Assembly (NCBI GenBank): GCA_963712465.1
Contig: CAVQHY010000006.1
Span: 124,001 to 188,000, forward strand
Reading direction: 5' to 3'
DNA length: 64,000 nucleotides
Source: CAVQHY01 sp963712465
GTDB lineage: Bacteria > Actinomycetota > Thermoleophilia > Gaiellales > Gaiellaceae
The notes below the pieces were generated by a model that saw only the letters and a list, made by a program, of their open reading frames with translations, searched no databases and was not told where the DNA came from. Numbering within the stretch: the first letter of the stretch is position 1; every line of letters begins with the position of its first letter. This document shows, in pieces, positions 23,575 to 31,732 of this stretch. The translations under genes were made by a program, and so were the position numbers.

Positions 23575-23638
23575 GGTCCCAGCCGTGCTGGGACGTCGTC
23601 CGCCCGCGAGCTGCGCCGTCAGCCGGCCTCAGCGGCTG

Positions 23639-24157
23639 CTACCCCGACGTGGCGCCCGCTGCGTCGTTGAGGCCGAGGTCGTAGCCCTTCGCCTTGAACT
23701 CCTCGTTGACAGCCTGAAGCTGCTTGATCGAGTCCAGCGACGCGAGCTCGCCGAACAGTGCGAGCAGGGCTGCCGGGTTCTTGTCGTCCTGCGCCTGCTG
23801 AGCTGCGTCCTCGAGCTTCGGGCCGATCTCGTCGAGGTCCTCGGAGAGGCTGCGGACTCCCGAGACGAGCTTGTCGTGCGCCTCCTCGATCTCCTCCGGC
23901 GGCGAGACGTCGTCGAGCTTGTCGGCGATCGCGTCGAGCTGGTCCTTCGCCTGTGAGAGCCGGTCGCTGATCTCCTCGGGCGACTGTGCGTTGCTGACCC
24001 CGCCGAGACCCTCGCTGAAGGTCTTCCCGATGGCGGCGATCTCCTGTTCGTATTCGGCCTTCGTCAGCCGGTCGCCGCTTGCGCTTCCCCCGTCCCCTCC
24101 ACCGCAGGCGCCGAGCCCGAGCGCGAGCAAGACAACGAGGACGAGACCACGGCGCAT
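23639..24157 (-). CDS. Lipoprotein with helical coiled-coil domain
   Basis: A 172-residue predicted lipoprotein. The signal peptide (RRGLVLVVLLALGLGAC) ends in a lipobox (LGAC), then a Gly/Ser linker and about 130 residues of charged helix with heptad-like leucines (QAKDQLDAIADKLDDV; LVSGVRSLSEDLDEIGPKLE). No enzymatic motif is present. The function is unknown; such proteins are common surface-anchored helical bundles in actinobacteria. It lies 11 bases downstream of the epimerase-like gene in the same direction. Confidence 0.75.
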   Translation of the reverse strand: MRRGLVLVVLLALGLGACGGGDGGSASGDRLTKAEYEQEIAAIGKTFSEGLGGVSNAQSPEEISDRLSQAKDQLDAIADKLDDVSPPEEIEEAHDKLVSGVRSLSEDLDEIGPKLEDAAQQAQDDKNPAALLALFGELASLDSIKQLQAVNEEFKAKGYDLGLNDAAGATSG

Positions 24158-24168
24158 CGGCGCGCAGA

Positions 24169-25059
24169 CTAGTTGATCGCCTGCCGAAGCTGCTCCTCGA
24201 GCGGGATCGGCTCGATGCCGAACGTCTCGATCGCAGGCGCGACGTCACCGACGTTGTCCTCGAACTCGAGCATCCGCAGCTGGTCGCGCGTAACCGGAGG
24301 GCGGGGTAGGCGCTCGGCGCCCGCCGCGACGAGGCGGACGAGCCCGAGCGGGACGTGGAGGAGGCGGCGCCTGACGTCGAGCGCGCGCTGGATCTCGTGG
24401 AAGAGCTCGTTCCACGTGGGCGTGTCGGGCCCGCCGAGATCGTATGTCTGCCCGACCGAGGCGGGGGCCTCGAGCGCACCGGAGAAGAAGCGGGCGACGT
24501 CGTCGACCCAGATCGGCTGCAGCCGCCGGGCTCCGTCGCCGGCGATCGGCGTGACGATCGGTGTCAGCCTGACCTGACGGACGAAACCCGGCAACACGCC
24601 TCCGTCGCGCCCGAACACGAAGCTCGGTCGGAAGATCGTCCAGTCGAGACCGGAGCCTTGCACCGCCTGCTCCATCTCCCACTTGGCCGTGTAGTAGGGC
24701 ACGAGCCCCTTCGACCGGACGCTCGTGCCGAGCGCGCTCATGTGAATCCAGCGCTTCACCCCGGCGCTCTGGGCGGCGGTCACGAGGTCGCGCGTGCCCT
24801 GAGCCATGATCCGCTCGAAGTCGCCAGGCTTCCCGGTGATGATCGCGACGAGGTGGACGACCGCCTCGCAACCCTCCACGGAGTGACGCAGGCTCGCGGC
24901 GTCGGTCACGTCGCCCGCCGCCAGCTCACAGCCCCATGACGCGAGGAGCCCTGCCTTGGCGGGATCGCGAACGAGGCACCGGACGGGCCGATCGGCCGCG
25001 CGCAGCTCGTGGACGACGCGACGTCCGACGAAGCCTGTCCCACCGGTGACGAGGATCAT
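24169..25059 (-). CDS. NAD(P)-binding epimerase/NmrA-like protein (NDUFA9 type)
   Basis: A 296-residue atypical short-chain dehydrogenase. The N-terminal nucleotide site is VTGGTGFVGRRVV, followed by VRCLVRDP, GDVTD and a later FRPSFVFGRDG. The catalytic Tyr-x3-Lys appears as YYTAKWEME. The closest picture is the NDUFA9/NmrA-like group, some of which bind NAD(P)H as sensors or act on ubiquinone-linked complexes. A -10-like TAGGCT lies six bases before ATG 25059. The exact reaction is unknown. Confidence 0.8.
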   Translation of the reverse strand: MILVTGGTGFVGRRVVHELRAADRPVRCLVRDPAKAGLLASWGCELAAGDVTDAASLRHSVEGCEAVVHLVAIITGKPGDFERIMAQGTRDLVTAAQSAGVKRWIHMSALGTSVRSKGLVPYYTAKWEMEQAVQGSGLDWTIFRPSFVFGRDGGVLPGFVRQVRLTPIVTPIAGDGARRLQPIWVDDVARFFSGALEAPASVGQTYDLGGPDTPTWNELFHEIQRALDVRRRLLHVPLGLVRLVAAGAERLPRPPVTRDQLRMLEFEDNVGDVAPAIETFGIEPIPLEEQLRQAIN

Positions 25060-25065
25060 CCCACC

Positions 25066-25071
25066 AGCCTA
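25066..25071 (-). promoter_or_regulatory. -10 box (TAGGCT) for the epimerase-like gene, probably leaderless
   Basis: On the minus strand TAGGCT is followed by GGTGGG and the ATG at 25059, so the predicted transcription start coincides with the start codon. The GGTGGG could also be read as a weak ribosome binding site on a longer transcript. Confidence 0.4.
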
Positions 25072-25117
25072 CCCCCCGCCCAGGGACATGACGCCCTCCG
25101 CGCGCGGCCCCGCTGGA

Positions 25118-25693
25118 TCACGTCGCGGGCGAGGAGAAGTTCTGCCAGTAGCGGCTCGGCGTCGGCCCGGTCTGGCCCTTGTACTTGGAGCCGATCGATC
25201 CCGAGCCGTAGGGCGTCTCGGCGGGCTCGGTCATCTGCACGAAGGAGATCTGGCCGATCTTCATCGCGTGGTAGATCGTGATCGGGAGGTTGGCGACGTT
25301 CGAGAGCTCGAGGGTGACGTGGCCGTCCCAGCCCGGGTCGATGAAGCCGGCGGTCGAGTGGATCAGCAGGCCGAGGCGGCCGAGCGAGCTCTTGCCCTCG
25401 AGGCGGGCGACGAGGTCGTCGGGAAGCGTCACGCGCTCGAGCGTCGAGCCGAGGACGAACTCCCCGGGGTGGAGGATGAACGGGTCGGCGCCGTCGACCT
25501 CGACGAGCTCGGTCAGCCCCTCCATCTCCTGCTTGACGTCGATGTACGGGTAGCGCGCGTTGCGAAAGACCCGGAAGTAGCGGTCGACGCGGACGTCGAC
25601 GCTCGACGGCTGGACCAGCCCGTCGTCGAACGGATCGATCCCGATCCGACCTTCCGCGATCAGGCGGCGGATTGTCCTGTCGGCGAGCACCAT
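25118..25693 (-). CDS. dcd: dCTP deaminase, likely bifunctional with dUTPase activity
   Basis: A 191-residue Dcd. The active-site strand HSTAGFIDPGWDGHVTLELSN holds the catalytic Glu, and QPSSVDVR, EGKSSLGRLGL and the C-terminal GQTGPTPSR lid motif are present. The wording is very close to mycobacterial Dcd:Dut, which converts dCTP to dUMP in one step, so that activity is inferred. The product feeds thymidylate synthesis. ATG 25693 is 27 bases from the divergent aminotransferase; TAGATT, a -10-like box, lies nine bases upstream of it. Confidence 0.93.
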   Translation of the reverse strand: MVLADRTIRRLIAEGRIGIDPFDDGLVQPSSVDVRVDRYFRVFRNARYPYIDVKQEMEGLTELVEVDGADPFILHPGEFVLGSTLERVTLPDDLVARLEGKSSLGRLGLLIHSTAGFIDPGWDGHVTLELSNVANLPITIYHAMKIGQISFVQMTEPAETPYGSGSIGSKYKGQTGPTPSRYWQNFSSPAT

Positions 25694-25701
25694 GACCGCA
25701 C

Positions 25702-25714
25702 GAATCTATACGCT
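25702..25714. promoter_or_regulatory. Back-to-back -10 boxes of the dcd and aminotransferase genes
   Basis: The 27-base gap between two divergent start codons holds TAGATT on the minus strand (25702-25707, nine bases from the dcd ATG) and TACGCT on the plus strand (25709-25714, six bases from GTG 25721). Both transcripts would be leaderless or nearly so, and the two polymerase sites overlap, so they should compete. Confidence 0.45.
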
Positions 25715-25720
25715 GGGCCC

Positions 25721-27043
25721 GTGCCTGCGACCCGGGCGATCGAGCTTCTGACGGCGGTTCCGGGGCCTCGAAGCCGTGAGATTCTCGAGCGCAAGGCGCG
25801 CTCGGTCGCCGATCCCAAGTCGATCTACCTTCCCGTGGTCGTGGCGGAGGGGCGAGGGGCGCTCCTGACCGACGTCGACGGCAACACGTTCCTCGACTTT
25901 GCCGGCGGCGTCGGGTGCATGAACGTCGGTCACTCGCATCCGCGGGTCGTCGAGGCGGTGCAGGAGCAGGCGGCTCGCTTCACCCACACGGACTTCACGA
26001 TCGTTCCGTACGAGAACTACGTCGACCTCGCCGAGCGACTCTGCACGCTCGTGCCGATCGCGGGCGAAACGCGGGCTGCGTTTTTCAACTCCGGCGCCGA
26101 GGCGGTCGAGAACGCGGTCAAGATCGCGCGGGCGTACACCGGTCGACCGGCGGTGATCGCCTTCGACGGTGGCTTCCACGGGCGAACGCTGATGGCGCTG
26201 ACCCTCACGTCGAAGACCCATCCGTACAAGGCCGGCTTCGGGCCGTTCGCGCCCGAGGTCTACCGGACGCCGTACGCCGATCCCTATCGCGGGCCCGATG
26301 CGTCCTACGCGCTCGCCGAGCTCGAGCGCTCGTTCACCACCCGGGTGGCGCCCGAGGACGTTGCGGCGATCGTCTTCGAGCCGGTGCAAGGCGAGAGTGG
26401 CTTCGTCGTCCCCCCGGTCGAGTTCGTCCAGGGTCTGCGGCGAATCTGCGACGGGCACGGCATCGTCCTCGTCGCCGACGAGGTTCAGACGGGCTATTGC
26501 CGGACGGGGCGAATGTTCGCGATCGAGCACTTCGGCGTCGAGCCCGACCTCGTCACCGTCGCGAAGTCGATCGCCGCGGGGATCCCGCTCTCGGGTGTGC
26601 TCGGCCGGGCCCAGATCATGAACGCTCCCGGCGACAACGCAATCGGGGGAACCTACGTCGGCAATCCAGTCGCGATCGCGGCGGCTAACGCCGTGCTCGA
26701 CGTGATCGAGGAGGAGCGGCTGAGCGAGCGGGCCGACATCGTCGGATCCGTCATCCGCTCGCGGATGGACGCATGGCAGGACCGGTATCCGGCAGTCGGC
26801 GACGTGCGCGGCCTCGGCGCCATGCTCGCGATCGAGCTCGTCGAGGATCGGGAGTCGAAGGCTCCGGCGCCCGCGCTGGCGACAGCCGTGGTCGAGGCGG
26901 CCGCGGCGAGGGGCCTGCTCCTGCTCAAGGCAGGGATGTACGGCAACTGCATCCGCGTGCTCGTTCCCCTCGTCATCTCCGATGCGGAGCTCGACGAGGC
27001 CCTGGGCGTGTGGGACGAGGCGCTGGAGGTTGCGCTCTCCTAG
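25721..27043 (+). CDS. Class III aminotransferase (4-aminobutyrate aminotransferase type)
   Basis: A 440-residue PLP enzyme. The cofactor lysine is in TVAKSIAAGIPLSGVLG; other marks are NSGAEAVENAVKIARAYTGR, GFHGRTLMALTLT and VADEVQTGYCRTGRMFA. The fit is best to GabT (GABA to succinate semialdehyde), but ornithine or other omega-amino acid transaminases look similar. GTG 25721 is preceded six bases by TACGCT, supporting this start over the upstream open frame. No gabD is adjacent. Confidence 0.88.
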   Translation: MPATRAIELLTAVPGPRSREILERKARSVADPKSIYLPVVVAEGRGALLTDVDGNTFLDFAGGVGCMNVGHSHPRVVEAVQEQAARFTHTDFTIVPYENYVDLAERLCTLVPIAGETRAAFFNSGAEAVENAVKIARAYTGRPAVIAFDGGFHGRTLMALTLTSKTHPYKAGFGPFAPEVYRTPYADPYRGPDASYALAELERSFTTRVAPEDVAAIVFEPVQGESGFVVPPVEFVQGLRRICDGHGIVLVADEVQTGYCRTGRMFAIEHFGVEPDLVTVAKSIAAGIPLSGVLGRAQIMNAPGDNAIGGTYVGNPVAIAAANAVLDVIEEERLSERADIVGSVIRSRMDAWQDRYPAVGDVRGLGAMLAIELVEDRESKAPAPALATAVVEAAAARGLLLLKAGMYGNCIRVLVPLVISDAELDEALGVWDEALEVALS

Positions 27044-27053
27044 CGCTCGCGGC

Positions 27054-27220
27054 TTGACATTCTGGTGCGGCGTGCGAAGGAATGTGCCACGCCAAAGCCT
27101 CGAAGAAACCGAACAGGAGGAAAGCATGAAGCCGTCGCTGCCCGCGTCGCGAGCGGGCGCCGTAGCCGCCGGCTCCGCATCCTCCTCGACGACGAGGCGC
27201 TGTTTTGCAAGTTCCGCTAG
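27054..27220 (+). other. Unresolved stretch with promoter-like box and overlapping short frames
   Basis: TTGACA at 27054-27059 is the best -35 hexamer noticed. ATG 27082 opens a 15-codon frame (MCHAKASKKPNRRKA) ending at TGA 27127-27129. In it AGG AGG AAA GCA TGA resembles the prfB frameshift layout. A +1 step would lead into a frame of typical high-GC codon use (EAVAARVASGRRSRRLRILL and DDEALFCKFR) that stops at TAG 27218-27220, sharing CTAG with the end of ddl. Alternatively AGGAGG serves ATG 27126, whose frame runs 71 codons antisense into ddl. I cannot tell which is real. Confidence 0.3.
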
Positions 27221-28245
27221 AAGCGCAGCCCGCTGCGCCGATCACGCCGTTCGAGGGCCAGCTCGATCAGGCGGTCGAGGAGCTCGCCGTAGGAGACTCC
27301 GGAAGCCTCGAAGAGCTTCGCGTAGACACTCGTCGCGGTGAAGCCGGGGATCGTGTTCAGCTCGTTGACGAGCACCTCCCCGTCGTCACGGACGAAGCAG
27401 TCGACACGTGCCATGCCCTCGCAGTCGGAGGCGAGAAAGGCGGCGACGGCGACCTCTTGCACGCGTAGCGAGCTGGCCGCCGAGACACGGGGCGGGATGA
27501 CGAGCTCCATTCCGCCCTCGGCGTACTTGGAGGCGAAGTCGTACCAGTCGGCCAGGAGGGGCACGATCTCGCCGGGAAGCGAGGCGATCGGCTCGTCGTT
27601 GCCGAGCACGGAGCACTCGACCTCGATCCCGTGCACGTACTCCTCGAGGAGGACTTTCTCGTCATGCTCGAACGCCAGGTCGATCGCCTGCTCGAGGTCG
27701 GCCTGCGAGCGGACGATCGAGATGCCGACGCTCGAGCCGAGCCGCGCCGGCTTGACCACGACGGGGAACCCGAACGGGCTCTCCGCTCTGCCACGGCTCG
27801 CCCCCCGCACGGTGAGGCTTCGCGCGACCGGAATCCCCTTGTCTCTCATCACCGCCTTGAAGAGGTCCTTGTCCATGCACAGCGCCGACGCCGTCACTCC
27901 ACTGCCGACGTACGCGACGCCGGCCAGCTCCAGCAGCCCCTGCACGGTGCCGTCCTCGCCGAACGGCCCATGCAGGACGGGGAAGACGACGTCCACCGCA
28001 CCCCAGGGCTCTCCGTTCGCGGCCGTCGGGATCGGCAGAGACCCGGGCCGGTCACTGTCCGCCTGGCCGATCTCGCTCTGCCCTCCGGGCTCGAGCTCCC
28101 AGCGGCCGTCCCGACCGACCTCGATCGTGCGCACGTCGTAGCGGCCCCGGTCGAGCGCCGCGACGACCGAGCGCGCCGACGTGATCGAGATGTCGTGCTC
28201 GCTCGAGCGGCCGCCCATGACGACGGCGACCCGGAGCCTGGTCAT
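27217..28245 (-). CDS. ddl: D-alanine--D-alanine ligase
   Basis: A 342-residue ATP-grasp ligase. It has VVMGGRSSEHDISITSA at the N-terminus, HGPFGEDGTVQGLLE, the ATP-grasp lysine in FPVVVKPARLGSSVG, and the metal/substrate triad ARVDCF...VNELNTIPGFT. It makes the D-Ala-D-Ala dipeptide of peptidoglycan precursors. The ATG overlaps the pknB stop (ATGA), tying cell-wall precursor synthesis to the Ser/Thr kinase locus. Last gene of the minus-strand operon. Confidence 0.94.
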   Translation of the reverse strand: MTRLRVAVVMGGRSSEHDISITSARSVVAALDRGRYDVRTIEVGRDGRWELEPGGQSEIGQADSDRPGSLPIPTAANGEPWGAVDVVFPVLHGPFGEDGTVQGLLELAGVAYVGSGVTASALCMDKDLFKAVMRDKGIPVARSLTVRGASRGRAESPFGFPVVVKPARLGSSVGISIVRSQADLEQAIDLAFEHDEKVLLEEYVHGIEVECSVLGNDEPIASLPGEIVPLLADWYDFASKYAEGGMELVIPPRVSAASSLRVQEVAVAAFLASDCEGMARVDCFVRDDGEVLVNELNTIPGFTATSVYAKLFEASGVSYGELLDRLIELALERRDRRSGLRF

Positions 28246-30233
28246 CCGGGCAGCTGATCCGGGGGCGGTTCGGCCGGGGGCGGTTCGGCCGGGGGCGGCG
28301 TCACCGCGAGGACGCCCACCACGATCGTCACCGTCGCTCCCTGCTCGGCCTCGGACCCCGGGGCCGGATCCTGCCCGAGGACGAGGCCGTCCTCGTTCGG
28401 ATCGGTCGTCTCCTGCTCCTGCACGTCCGGGGTGAAGCCGGAATCGGCCAGCTCGGTCTGGGCGCTGTCGCGGTCGAAGCCGGTCACGTCGGGCACCGTC
28501 GCCGTGACGATCTGAGGACCCTCTGAGACGCTGATCGTCACGGTCGACCCCTTCGCCGCCTCCGCCCCCGAGTCGGGGCTCTGCGCAACGACGAGGCCGG
28601 CGGGCGCGTCCGACGCGACGATGACCGCGGTGACCTCGAAGCCGGCTGCGGTGAGCTCCTCGGTGGCGCTCTCCTGACTCTGCGAGAGCACGTCCGGCAC
28701 GCCGAACGTCTCGGCGCCCTTCGAGACCCGGACGATCACGGTGGTTCCCTCGTCGACCGTCGAGCCCGGCTTCGGATCCTGGCTCACGACAATGCCGGCA
28801 TCCTGCTTCGAGAACACGTTCCTGCGCTCGGCGGTGAGGTTCAGACCGTCGAGTTGCCGCTGTGCCTCCTCGTACGTGAGACCGGCGAGCTTCGGCACCT
28901 CCACCGTCGGTATTCCGGTCGAGACAAGGATCGCCACCTGCTCGTCCTTGGCCAGCCGCACTCCGGCCTGGGGCTCCTGCCTGAACACCCTTCCGGACGG
29001 CTGGTCGCGGCTCGCCTGTCTGCGGACGTCGGCGTGAAGCCCCGCGTCCTCGATCTTCTGTACGGCGGCCTTCTCGCCGATGCCGACGACGTACGGCACC
29101 GCCACGGGCTTCGACTCCTGCAGCTGATCCTGGATCTGCGTGTACACGTACCAGCCGGCTACGGCGGCGGCGGCGACGAGCCCGACGACGAGCAGCCAGG
29201 GAAAGACGCTCCGGCGCCTCCGGCGGGGTCGCTCGCGGGAGTACCCGTAGCCGGGCGGAGGGTAGTCGGGCGGAGGGCGGCGGGGTGGCGGCGCCGACGC
29301 GGGTGGTCTCGGCGCGGCCGTCGTTCGCGCGAGCACCTCGGTGGCGGCGGCTCCTGCGAGAACAGCGGTCGCGGCCTCGCTCGTCTCCGCGGCGACCGGC
29401 TGTCCCGCCTGCACGTGCCGGAGATCTTGCGCGAACTCGTCGGCGGACTGGTAGCGGGCCGCCGGATCCTTCGCGAGCGCACGCAGCACGACCTCGTCGA
29501 GCTCGGTTGGGATCCCGGCGATCACTGCAGACGGCGGCTTCGGTGGGTCGTTCACGTGCTTCATCGCCACGTCGACCGCCGAGTCGCCGCTGTACGGAAC
29601 CTGGCCCGTGAGCATCTCGTAGAGGACGATTCCTACCGAGTACAGATCCGAGCGGGCGTCGACCGACTTGCCCCGCGCCTGCTCGGGCGACAGGTACTGG
29701 GCCGTGCCCATGATCGAGCCCGTCTCCGTCATCTCCGAGGTCCCGAGGCGAGCGATCCCGAAGTCCGTCACCTTCAGGTGGTCGTCGGGCCCGATCAGGA
29801 TGTTGTGCGGCTTGATGTCGCGGTGCACGAGGCCGCTTCGGTGTGCGAAGCGGAGCGCGGCGAGGATCTGCTGCGCATAGTCGACCGCCCGGCCGATCGG
29901 GAGCGGCCCCCGTCCCTGGATCAGCTCCTTGAGGCTGCGACCCTCGATCACCTCCATCGCGATGTAGGGGTGGCCGTCGGCCTCGCCCCGGTCGTAGATC
30001 GAGACGATGTTCGGGTGCGAGAGCGCCGCGGCCGCGCGGGCCTCGCGCCGGAAGCGCTCGACGAACGCCTCGTCGCTGGAATAACGGTCGCTCAGGACCT
30101 TGATCGCCACACGCCGGTCGAGCTCCTCGTCCTGGGCGAGGTAGACGTTCGCCATCCCACCGGCGCCGAGCTTGCGCTGGATGCGGTAGCGACCGTCGAA
30201 AAGGGTGTTCAGGAGCGTGTCGGACGTGGCCAT
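28242..30233 (-). CDS. pknB: Ser/Thr protein kinase with four PASTA domains (PknB type)
   Basis: A 663-residue receptor kinase. The kinase domain (about 12-275) has GAGGMANVYLAQDE, VAIKVL lysine, HRDIKPHNILI and DFGIARL. A Pro/Arg-rich juxtamembrane stretch leads to one helix (FPWLLVVGLVAAAAVAGWYV, about 347), then four extracellular PASTA repeats, each starting V-P-x-(V/L) and ending in a valine-rich strand (for example GSTVTISVSEGPQ). PASTA domains sense peptidoglycan fragments or lipid II; the kinase controls growth and division. The C-terminus ends in PPPAE repeats encoded by a 15-base DNA repeat at about 28258-28300. Confidence 0.95.
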   Translation of the reverse strand: MATSDTLLNTLFDGRYRIQRKLGAGGMANVYLAQDEELDRRVAIKVLSDRYSSDEAFVERFRREARAAAALSHPNIVSIYDRGEADGHPYIAMEVIEGRSLKELIQGRGPLPIGRAVDYAQQILAALRFAHRSGLVHRDIKPHNILIGPDDHLKVTDFGIARLGTSEMTETGSIMGTAQYLSPEQARGKSVDARSDLYSVGIVLYEMLTGQVPYSGDSAVDVAMKHVNDPPKPPSAVIAGIPTELDEVVLRALAKDPAARYQSADEFAQDLRHVQAGQPVAAETSEAATAVLAGAAATEVLARTTAAPRPPASAPPPRRPPPDYPPPGYGYSRERPRRRRRSVFPWLLVVGLVAAAAVAGWYVYTQIQDQLQESKPVAVPYVVGIGEKAAVQKIEDAGLHADVRRQASRDQPSGRVFRQEPQAGVRLAKDEQVAILVSTGIPTVEVPKLAGLTYEEAQRQLDGLNLTAERRNVFSKQDAGIVVSQDPKPGSTVDEGTTVIVRVSKGAETFGVPDVLSQSQESATEELTAAGFEVTAVIVASDAPAGLVVAQSPDSGAEAAKGSTVTISVSEGPQIVTATVPDVTGFDRDSAQTELADSGFTPDVQEQETTDPNEDGLVLGQDPAPGSEAEQGATVTIVVGVLAVTPPPAEPPPAEPPPDQLPG

Positions 30234-30250
30234 CGACTGGTATCTAAAGG

Positions 30251-31732
30251 CTAGGCGTTTCCACCGAGCACCGCCTCGATCACGGCTCGTGCGACCGGCG
30301 CGGCGGTGACGCCTCCCGTTCCGTCCTGGTCGGAGAGCGCGACCGCGACGGCCACCCTGGGGTTGACGGCGGGCGCGAAGGCGATGAACCAGGTGTCGTT
30401 GCGACCCTCGCGACCCGTCTCGGCGGTGCCCGTCTTGCCCGCGACTGCGACGCCCGGGATCTGCGCAGCCGTGCCCGTGCCCGACTCGACCACGCGCGTC
30501 ATCATGGCCGTCAGCTCGGCTGCCGTCCGCGGTCTCACGGGCTCGCGGTACACCTGCGGCTTCGTTCGCTCGATCACTGTCCCGTCGGGGGCGATGATTC
30601 GGTCGACGACGTGCGGCTCCATCAGCACGCCGCGGTTTCCGATCGCAGCCGCCACCATCGCCATCTGGAGCGGCGTCGCGAGCATCCGCTCCTGGCCGAA
30701 GGCGAGCCGTCCGGGATCGACCGCGTTCGGGTCGTGCGGCCGGTAGAGGATTCCGTCTCGGTAGAGGCCGCTGGGCAGGCGCTCGTCGTCAGGCGTCTCG
30801 AGGGGAGGGTCGGCGTAGAAGCCGAAGCGCACCGCCTGCTCGAGCACGCGAGCGGCTCCGAGCGCCTTGCCGATGTTGCAAAAAACGGAGTTGATCGAGC
30901 TCTCGAGCGCGGTCGCGAGGTCGACGCGGCCGAAGATCTCGGGCCCGCTCTGATCCTCGAAGTTCGTTACTCGCTTGCCGTACTCGATGCAGTATCCGGG
31001 GTCGTCGAACTCGCTCGTGGGCGTGAACTTGCCGGACTCCAGCGCGGCCGCCGCCGTGATCACCTTGAACGTCGACCCCGGGACGAACAGGCCCTGCGTG
31101 GTGCGGGCGAGCAAGGGGGCGGCCGGCCGGCAGGGCGCGCCCGGTGCGCTCGACGCAGCCTCGAAGTCCGTCTCGACGAGATTCGGGTCGTAGGACGGCG
31201 TCGAGGCGAGAACGAGCGCCCTTCCGGTCGACGGCTCGAGCGCGACGACCGATCCACATTTCCCGGCCAGCTCCCGCATGGCGACGCGCTGTGAGCCGAC
31301 GTCGATCGTCGTGTAGACGTCGTTTCCCTGGCGCGTGAGCCCCTGGAGGCGGTCGAGCGTGGTCTGGACGATCGAGTGCAGGTCGGCGTTGGAGCCGGTG
31401 AGGTAGTCGTTCAGCGACTTTTCCAGCCCCGCGCGCGATCGCTGGATAGTCGAGTAGCCGACCGTCTGCGCGACGAGCTTCCGCGTCGGGTAGCGCCTCA
31501 GGTACCACGTCTTGCCCTGAACCTTCCGTCGTTGGTTTCGCGCGACGAGCACCTCGCCGTTCGCCGCGTAGATCAGGCCCCGCTCGATCGTCACCTGACG
31601 GACGACGAGGGTCGGATTCCCCTGCCGCGCCTCGAGCTCCGGCGCGCGCCACAGCCACCAACTCGTCATCCCGACGAGTGCGGCGAACAGGAGCGCGAAG
31701 ACGACGTAGAGACGCCGGACCTGGAGATTCAC
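30251..31732 (-). CDS. pbpA: Class B penicillin-binding protein (PbpA type)
   Basis: A 493-residue transpeptidase with one N-terminal helix (LYVVFALLFAALVGMTSWWL), a PBP dimerisation domain and the transpeptidase domain. Active-site motifs are STFK (catalytic Ser), SIN and KTGT. It cross-links peptidoglycan and in this locus acts with the FtsW/RodA glycosyltransferase encoded just upstream (ATG start overlaps its stop by four bases). Order and orientation match the conserved actinobacterial rodA-pbpA-pknB module. Confidence 0.94.
   Translation of the reverse strand: MNLQVRRLYVVFALLFAALVGMTSWWLWRAPELEARQGNPTLVVRQVTIERGLIYAANGEVLVARNQRRKVQGKTWYLRRYPTRKLVAQTVGYSTIQRSRAGLEKSLNDYLTGSNADLHSIVQTTLDRLQGLTRQGNDVYTTIDVGSQRVAMRELAGKCGSVVALEPSTGRALVLASTPSYDPNLVETDFEAASSAPGAPCRPAAPLLARTTQGLFVPGSTFKVITAAAALESGKFTPTSEFDDPGYCIEYGKRVTNFEDQSGPEIFGRVDLATALESSINSVFCNIGKALGAARVLEQAVRFGFYADPPLETPDDERLPSGLYRDGILYRPHDPNAVDPGRLAFGQERMLATPLQMAMVAAAIGNRGVLMEPHVVDRIIAPDGTVIERTKPQVYREPVRPRTAAELTAMMTRVVESGTGTAAQIPGVAVAGKTGTAETGREGRNDTWFIAFAPAVNPRVAVAVALSDQDGTGGVTAAPVARAVIEAVLGGNA

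Larger units (their letters stand above)
23396..23575 (+). ncRNA. Predicted structured small RNA with tiny ORF and terminator
   Basis: A self-contained unit between two convergent genes. After a putative -10 box it has an extended Shine-Dalgarno (AAAGGAGGTGG), a 13-codon ORF, then a fold closed by an 11-base stem (23456-23466 with 23515-23525, one G-U pair). Directly stacked inside is a second hairpin (ATTCCC 23467-23472 with GGGAAT 23483-23488). A strong terminator closes the unit. The ORF stop lies within the 5' arm of the stem, so a ribosome finishing the ORF would open it. No known RNA family was recognised. Confidence 0.5.
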
